Positions 59,464 through 62,697 of a DNA stretch of 62,697 bases are shown in pieces (the stretch's first letter is position 1; each line of letters starts with the position of its first letter). Under the pieces are notes generated by a model. It was not told where the DNA came from and searched no databases. It was given only the letters and a program-made list of their open reading frames with translations. The DNA lies in IMG/VR virus record IMGVR_UViG_3300034418_005398, positions 1 through 62,697 of that record, one strand, 5' to 3'. The position numbers and the translations under genes are program-made. Source of the stretch: a virus.

Positions 59464-60429
59464 CTAAAACATGCCGTCCATTTGAGCTAGTATATCACTA
59501 GCCGCCGTTGCCGCAAGCTCCCGCATTTCCTGCGTAGTTGCACCTTGGGCACGGGTTGGGTCAACGCCACACGCGGCCAGCACTTCCTTGGCGTTGTTGG
59601 CTGTCTGCTCACGGATGGCAGAGTCCTTACGCTTGAGTGCTTCCACAGGCACGTCGAATGTGCGCGAGCAGTGCGCAGCCAGATCGTTCAACTGCGTTAG
59701 CCCTAACACGTTAAGCGCAGGCATACGGTCGGCCACGTCCTTGAGAGACCGCACTAGCGAGTCGTGCACGCGTGAATTGTCGCGACTGGTCTTGTCATAC
59801 ATATTGATGACAGACTCAATCAGCCGTTCCAACGGCTCGGACACAGCGCCGGCCATGATGTGCTTGGTGGTCTGCTCGACCTGCTCAGTCACCTGCTCGC
59901 GTAGCTCTGACTCAATGTCATCGAACAGGCCACCGCCAAGATCACCGATAGGCAGGGTGCGTATCGACATCTTGAACTGGCTAACCACCTCTGACACATC
60001 GGGGTACTGCGTGGCGTCATACAGACCACCTTGGCTCGCTTGTGCATTGGCTAACACGTTAGACCAGTTTTGCGCAAACACGGTCACTGCCTGCTGTCGC
60101 TTTACCTCAAACTCATTAAGAGCAGGAAGCACCTCCATGAGCAGGCCAGTGTTGACAACAAACACGCCGTCAACCAGCGCCATCGAACTGCGTGCGCGTA
60201 GGTAGTTGCGTGCCTCGGCTTCCACCGCGAGGATGGGCGCGATCAGCGGCTTGGGGTAGAGCTTGCGGTTTGTGTCGAGCACAGATGCGTCCGCATTGTT
60301 GGCCAGTGCCGCATCGGTTGACGCTTTGGCGTCTTTCGCGGATAGCTTGGGTTTGTTGAATACCAGACTCACAATTACCGCTCGGTTGCGAATCGACGAA
60401 AGTACAGGTGCTACAGTTGAATCAGTCAT
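59464..60429 (-). CDS. DUF3150-like coiled-coil protein of the AAA+ module (321 aa)
   Basis: The protein is helical: KPKLSAKDAKASTDAALANN, KLYPKPLIAPILAVEAEARN, FEVKRQQAVTVFAQNW, and an acidic middle (DIESELREQVTEQVEQTTK). It has the size and composition of DUF3150-type proteins, which in mobile elements stand next to CobS-like ATPases and CobT-like VWA proteins; the assignment is by resemblance. I chose ATG 60429. It contains the near palindrome at 60049-60064. It probably forms the third component of the module. Confidence 0.6.
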   Translation of the reverse strand: MTDSTVAPVLSSIRNRAVIVSLVFNKPKLSAKDAKASTDAALANNADASVLDTNRKLYPKPLIAPILAVEAEARNYLRARSSMALVDGVFVVNTGLLMEVLPALNEFEVKRQQAVTVFAQNWSNVLANAQASQGGLYDATQYPDVSEVVSQFKMSIRTLPIGDLGGGLFDDIESELREQVTEQVEQTTKHIMAGAVSEPLERLIESVINMYDKTSRDNSRVHDSLVRSLKDVADRMPALNVLGLTQLNDLAAHCSRTFDVPVEALKRKDSAIREQTANNAKEVLAACGVDPTRAQGATTQEMRELAATAASDILAQMDGMF

Positions 60430-60811
60430 GGGTAGAGCCTCCCTCAAAGTAGTGGCCGAACACAGCGTTCAGCGTCTCGTGTGCGCTCACGCGCAAAATG
60501 TCGTCATCGGAAATCGGCGAGCCTTTGGCTAACTCAATAGCCAGTTTGCAAGGAATACCGACAGTCTCGTACAGCGGGTGGCACGCAGAGTGATGCCGGC
60601 TAGTGGTTACGCCGTACTTATCCTCGTTCTCGTACCAGACGCCGTTGCGGTAGATAAACAGCGGCCAGTGCTCGCCGTAGCTATACACTACATAGTCGCC
60701 ATGCTCGGTAAACTGCGCATAGCAGGTGTGGTTCGTGTTCACGAACGGTTTGCGGTCGCGCACGTAATATCGCATATCGCGAAGGGTCGCGCGCTGGATT
60801 GGATCAGTCAT
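60422..60811 (-). CDS. Conserved early protein (129 aa)
   Basis: The protein starts MTDPIQRATLRDMRYYVRDR and is rich in Tyr, His and Trp (GDYVVYSYGEHWPLFIYRN, TSRHHSACHPLYETVG). It looks soluble and globular. The start ATG 60811, with GGAGGG, lies within the same GGATCAGTCAT as the first gene. I cannot name a function. It overlaps the DUF3150-like gene, so all are in one operon. Confidence 0.6.
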   Translation of the reverse strand: MTDPIQRATLRDMRYYVRDRKPFVNTNHTCYAQFTEHGDYVVYSYGEHWPLFIYRNGVWYENEDKYGVTTSRHHSACHPLYETVGIPCKLAIELAKGSPISDDDILRVSAHETLNAVFGHYFEGGSTHD

Positions 60812-61091
60812 TGTCAAGCCCTCCACCTAACCCGCTAGGTACTTGGTTATAAGCGAACGTGCGCGACTCGCCATCGCCACGGGTAATTCGGTATTTCTGC
60901 ACCTTGTGGCCGTGTAGCCCCACAGCGTGTATTGTTCCGCCGCCCCAACCCGCTTTCACGGGGCCGCAGTCAAACGCTTGCGGCCACAGGTTGCGGATCA
61001 ACAGGGCAGTCGTTAGCTTTTCCATTTCGCGGTCGCGCTCTGCGGTAAGCTCGGCGAGCCGGTTGGCTTTGCTTAGTATCGGATCAGTCAT
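60804..61091 (-). CDS. First gene of the minus operon, unknown (95 aa)
   Basis: The N-terminal half is a charged helix (ANRLAELTAERDREMEKL) and the second half is Gly-rich (AGWGGGTIHAVGLHGHKVQ, QVPSGLGGGLDND). I chose ATG 61091, eight bases after AGGAG. The gene is preceded by the near-consensus promoter at 61193-61220 and by the GGCTAACGCGTTAGCC palindrome 28 bases before the ATG. It could be an early regulator, but that is a guess. Confidence 0.6.
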   Translation of the reverse strand: MTDPILSKANRLAELTAERDREMEKLTTALLIRNLWPQAFDCGPVKAGWGGGTIHAVGLHGHKVQKYRITRGDGESRTFAYNQVPSGLGGGLDND

Positions 61092-61119
61092 CTTGGACAC
61101 TCCTAACAGTTATCAGTTT

Positions 61120-61135
61120 GGCTAACGCGTTAGCC
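61120..61135. promoter_or_regulatory. Perfect palindrome GGCTAACGCGTTAGCC in the operon leader
   Basis: A perfect 16-base palindrome lies between the promoter at 61193-61220 and the first gene of the minus operon, a good place for an operator. Identical sequences occur at 56557-56572 and 59248-59263 inside genes, and variants at 58292, 60049, 61637 and 62582. Confidence 0.65.
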
Positions 61136-61192
61136 GGTTAATGAAACGCGGCAGATGCCGCCGTGGTGAGTATATACCTCCCCACAGTTTCC

Positions 61193-61220
61193 AGTATACA
61201 GAGGCTGTATGCTATGTCAA
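61193..61220 (-). promoter_or_regulatory. Near-consensus sigma70 promoter of the replication operon
   Basis: On the minus strand TTGACA (61215-61220) and TATACT (61193-61198) are 16 bases apart. It is the best promoter in the genome and points at the long replication operon. The transcript leader of about 95 bases includes the palindrome at 61120-61135. A host sigma70-type RNA polymerase would use it, so these are probably early genes. Confidence 0.75.
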
Positions 61221-61321
61221 CCCTGAACCTGTTAGGAGTAAGGATTGGGGGCGCGGATGCGGTTACAACTAGTACAACTAGTGGGGTCGGCGGTAAGTGC
61301 TTGATTTGCTTGGTATTCCCA

Positions 61322-61450
61322 ACTAGTTAGTTAAGTTAACTAAAAGTCGAGGAAAAAATGTGGGGGGTCGAAAAATGAAAAGGCTGTGCGCATAAAAAAA
61401 TTGGGGCGAGAAATAATTTGCTTTAGTTTTAGTTAACTTAACTAACTAGT
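61322..61450. repeat. Perfect 24-bp inverted repeat flanking 81 bp
   Basis: The arms at 61322-61345 and 61427-61450 are exact reverse complements. They start with ACTAGTTAGTTAAG and contain the palindrome GTTAAC. The interior is AT-rich and has runs of G and A. It could form a cruciform or long hairpin, as in origins. A gene-expression role is also possible. Confidence 0.85.
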
Positions 61451-61585
61451 ACAACTACTCTTTTTTATTTGGCTTTCTGCCAACCATCTCCGCGATAGTG
61501 CCTACTAACTTTTTTCCGAAATTCTAGTTGTACTAGTTGTTGGCCTATTTATAACTCGTTCGTTGCAAGAAAATCGCCAGTAGTC

Positions 61586-61634
61586 GCTACAACTAGTTAC
61601 AGCAACTAGTAGCTACAACTAGTTACAGCAACTA
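61586..61634. repeat. Two direct 23-bp repeats with 26-base period
   Basis: Identical units at 61586-61608 and 61612-61634 start GCTACAACTAGTTAC and are separated by three bases. Each includes the ACTAGT palindrome. Close spacing suggests binding by a dimer or iteron-type protein. Confidence 0.85.
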
Positions 61635-61636
61635 CT

Positions 61637-61652
61637 GGCTAACGTGTTAGCC
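61637..61652. promoter_or_regulatory. Palindrome GGCTAACGTGTTAGCC next to the direct repeats
   Basis: The arms GGCTAAC and GTTAGCC with spacer GT follow directly after the second direct repeat. A partial copy (TCTAACGCATTAGC) lies right after it at 61658-61671. Confidence 0.55.
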
Positions 61653-61672
61653 GACTGTCTAACGCATTAGCT

Positions 61673-61713
61673 CGGCGCGCCTCTCGACCGGCTGATAGTA
61701 GTAGTGATAGTAA
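61673..61713. repeat. Bipartite repeat CGGCGCGCCTCT + TGATAGTA double repeat (copy)
   Basis: CGGCGCGCCTCT at 61673-61684 is followed by TGATAGTA twice with a 12-base period (61693-61713). An extra CGGCAAGCCTCT follows at 61717-61728. This is one of four complete bipartite units in the genome. Confidence 0.75.
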
Positions 61714-61788
61714 AACCGGCAAGCCTCTAGCCACATCGCGCGCGCAGTCGCAAACTGCAAAAAGCTAATGCATTATGCGAAACTCTAC

Positions 61789-61829
61789 CGGCGCGCCTCT
61801 CCACCGTGTGATAGTAGTAGTGATAGTAA
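61789..61829. repeat. Bipartite repeat CGGCGCGCCTCT + GTGATAGTA double repeat (copy)
   Basis: CGGCGCGCCTCT (61789-61800) and the double GTGATAGTA repeat (61808-61829) lie beside the terminator at 61833-61860. The arrangement, terminator then repeat, is the same as at 383-429 and 18-66. Confidence 0.75.
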
Positions 61830-61832
61830 TTT

Positions 61833-61860
61833 TGAAAAAAAAGGCGCCTTTCGGCGCCTT
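61833..61860 (-). terminator. Intrinsic terminator after the 223-aa gene
   Basis: On the minus strand AAGGCGCC, a GAAA loop and GGCGCCTT are followed by a T-run. It ends the single-gene unit at 61875-62546 and separates it from the gene-free control region. Confidence 0.9.
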
Positions 61861-61874
61861 GGGTTGGGGTTGGT

Positions 61875-62546
61875 TTAGTGAGCGCGGACAGTCTTGACAC
61901 TACCCTTTTTGGTTTGGGTTGCGCCATCGCCTACCGCAATGGTAGCGCCGGCCTCATTCGGCGCTAGGTGGAACCCCAGTTCAGTTAGCACGGCCTCGAA
62001 CAATCGGCGCTCGGTCGCGTGCGCTAGCCAGTATTTGACTGCGGCCTTGATGTCGCCATCCGCCTTTGTCTTGGGCGCGGGAGTCGCGGCACGTGGCGCG
62101 CGGGTTTGCACATCCGGCGCCTTTTTGCCGGCCCACTGCGCCTTGATTTCCTGCGCGGCCTTGCTCAGCATGTTGACCGGAATCGTGTCGAGCGCGACAT
62201 TCGCGGGAGTGACGACCGAATCGGCCTTGCTGGTAGCACGTTTGACAGTGACGGGTAGATCGCCAGCCATAGCCAGAATGAGGAACCGGCCTAGCTTTTC
62301 CCAAGTGTTCTTTTTGAACACCACACCATCCGCGACACAAATCGCCTTCGCGCGTTTCATCAACTGCGGATGCGCGTCAGCCGGCGCAATGGATTGATCG
62401 CGCTCCTCTGCGATAATCCGCGCGGCCTCTACATACTCCACGCGCGCCTTATCATCTGCCGACTCCGCACGGCGCAACGCTTGCGTGACGGGGTTCATAT
62501 CCTTCACTGAGGTTTTCTTGTTTACTGCTTTAGCAATAGCTTTCAT
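61875..62546 (-). CDS. Hypothetical early protein (223 aa), possible DNA-binding
   Basis: The N-terminus is basic and helical (MKAIAKAVNKKTSVKDMNP, VTQALRRAESADDKARVEY). A linker rich in Ala, Pro and Lys (RAPRAATPAPKTKADGDI) leads to a C-terminal domain (AAVKYWLAHATERRLFEAVL) ending in a basic tail. I do not recognise it. ATG 62546 has AAAGG upstream. It is a monocistronic unit between the junction terminator and its own terminator, next to the repeat cluster. A regulator or repeat-binding protein is an inference from position and charge only. Confidence 0.6.
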   Translation of the reverse strand: MKAIAKAVNKKTSVKDMNPVTQALRRAESADDKARVEYVEAARIIAEERDQSIAPADAHPQLMKRAKAICVADGVVFKKNTWEKLGRFLILAMAGDLPVTVKRATSKADSVVTPANVALDTIPVNMLSKAAQEIKAQWAGKKAPDVQTRAPRAATPAPKTKADGDIKAAVKYWLAHATERRLFEAVLTELGFHLAPNEAGATIAVGDGATQTKKGSVKTVRAH

Positions 62547-62580
62547 ATCATTCACCTTTTAGGTTATGGGTTAGTTATGT

Positions 62581-62598
62581 GCCTAACTTGTTAGACAC
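62581..62598. promoter_or_regulatory. Palindrome CTAACTTGTTAG upstream of the 223-aa gene
   Basis: CTAAC-TT-GTTAG matches the core of the recurring palindrome. It lies about 36-53 bases upstream of the ATG at 62546, downstream of a moderate promoter candidate. It is in the position of an operator, comparable to 307-330 and 61120-61135. Confidence 0.5.
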
Positions 62599-62604
62599 AG
62601 TCCG

Positions 62605-62632
62605 ACTCTAGCACACCGGCGAGCCTCTGCAA
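62605..62632 (-). promoter_or_regulatory. Candidate promoter for the 223-aa gene
   Basis: On the minus strand TTGCAG (62627-62632) and TAGAGT (62605-62610) are 16 bases apart. This moderate sigma70-type match starts just after the bipartite repeat. It is a candidate only. Confidence 0.35.
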
Positions 62633-62664
62633 CAAACGGCGTGATAGTAGTTAAGTGATAGTAA
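62617..62664. repeat. Bipartite repeat at the right end (CGGCGAGCCTCT + GTGATAGTA pair)
   Basis: CGGCGAGCCTCT (62617-62628) followed by the double GTGATAGTA repeat (62641-62664). The second half is the junction copy also seen at 18-41. It shows that the bipartite unit is intact across the circular join. Confidence 0.8.
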
Positions 62665-62697
62665 GAAAAAAAAGGGGGGCCGAAGCCCCGTGCGTCA
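62624..62697. repeat. Terminal direct repeat, right copy
   Basis: Identical to bases 1-74; see the left copy. The sequence from 62624 onward should be ignored when counting unique genome length. Confidence 0.9.

Larger units (their letters stand above)
61141..61874. other. Gene-free, repeat-rich region (candidate origin/control region)
   Basis: No gene is seen. It holds the operon promoter, ACAACTAGT motifs (61264-61281, 61512-61540, 61590-61634), a 24-base perfect inverted repeat around an AT-rich 81-base segment, two 23-base direct repeats, palindromes related to GGCTAAC-NN-GTTAGCC, and two copies of the bipartite CGGC..GCCTCT/TGATAGTA repeat. Such a concentration is typical of replication origins or multi-operator control regions. 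Which of these it is cannot be decided from sequence alone. Confidence 0.6.

Noticed and set aside
61586-61634. Two short direct repeats considered as a CRISPR array
   Set aside because: Only two units with a 3-base gap; no regular spacers and no cas genes. The Cas4-like nuclease belongs to the replication cluster.
1-62697. tRNA genes, integrase, lysogeny repressor or attachment site
   Set aside because: None could be recognised in intergenic stretches or among the proteins; the longest gene-free region lacks cloverleaf structures.

Overview
The window is the complete genome of a tailed double-stranded DNA bacteriophage. Bases 1-74 are repeated exactly at 62624-62697, so the sequence closes into a circle of about 62.6 kb. 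No integrase, repressor, tRNA or phage RNA polymerase is visible, which suggests a lytic phage that uses the host RNA polymerase. A portal, a short HK97-type capsid set, an adaptor-like protein, very large ejection-type proteins, and no recognisable sheath, tube or tape measure suggest a short-tailed (podovirus-like) virion. The small Lys-rich proteins, Pro/Ala-rich coiled-coil tail proteins and many adhesins resemble gene sets of aquatic podoviruses. The host cannot be named from the sequence; a Gram-negative host is only an inference.

The genome has two arms. The plus arm (about 0.84-45.1 kb) starts at a good sigma70-type promoter (842-870). It encodes a KilA-N-like protein, terminase small and large subunits, three very basic mini-proteins, a first fibre cluster (3.9-9.4 kb), a metallophosphoesterase with an HTH-like N-terminus, a lysis cassette (accessory protein, 3-TM holin, M15 endolysin; 11.2-12.2 kb), a second adhesin/tail cluster (12.4-30.9 kb, including 1593-, 1202- and 1127-residue proteins), a DGG-motif protein, portal, scaffold, major capsid protein, decoration-like protein, adaptor, a second DGG-motif protein, a 2138-residue ejection-type protein with an HEVMH zincin motif, and an HNH protein. 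A promoter-like element at 33631-33661 and a strong terminator at 36422-36449 bracket scaffold, capsid and decoration genes.

The minus arm (61.2 down to 45.2 kb) reads as one early/replication operon from a near-consensus promoter (61193-61220). In order of transcription it holds small unknown genes, a coiled-coil protein, a MoxR-type AAA+ ATPase, a DUF2201-type metallopeptidase/VWA protein, small accessory genes, a dUTPase-fold protein, family A DNA polymerase, a RecB/Cas4-like nuclease, a VRR-NUC nuclease, an SNF2-type helicase, a probable ssDNA-binding protein and a primase-polymerase fused to a DUF927-type helicase. The two arms converge at about 45.2 kb.

The segment from about 61.1 kb through the circular junction to 0.94 kb is sparse in genes and rich in structure. 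It contains four copies of a bipartite repeat beside intrinsic terminators, a perfect 24-bp inverted repeat, 23-bp tandem repeats, and a palindrome GGCTAAC-NN-GTTAGCC that also recurs inside nearby genes. It is the best candidate for a replication origin or regulatory control region. This region and the AAA+/VWA/coiled-coil module are the least explained parts of the genome.
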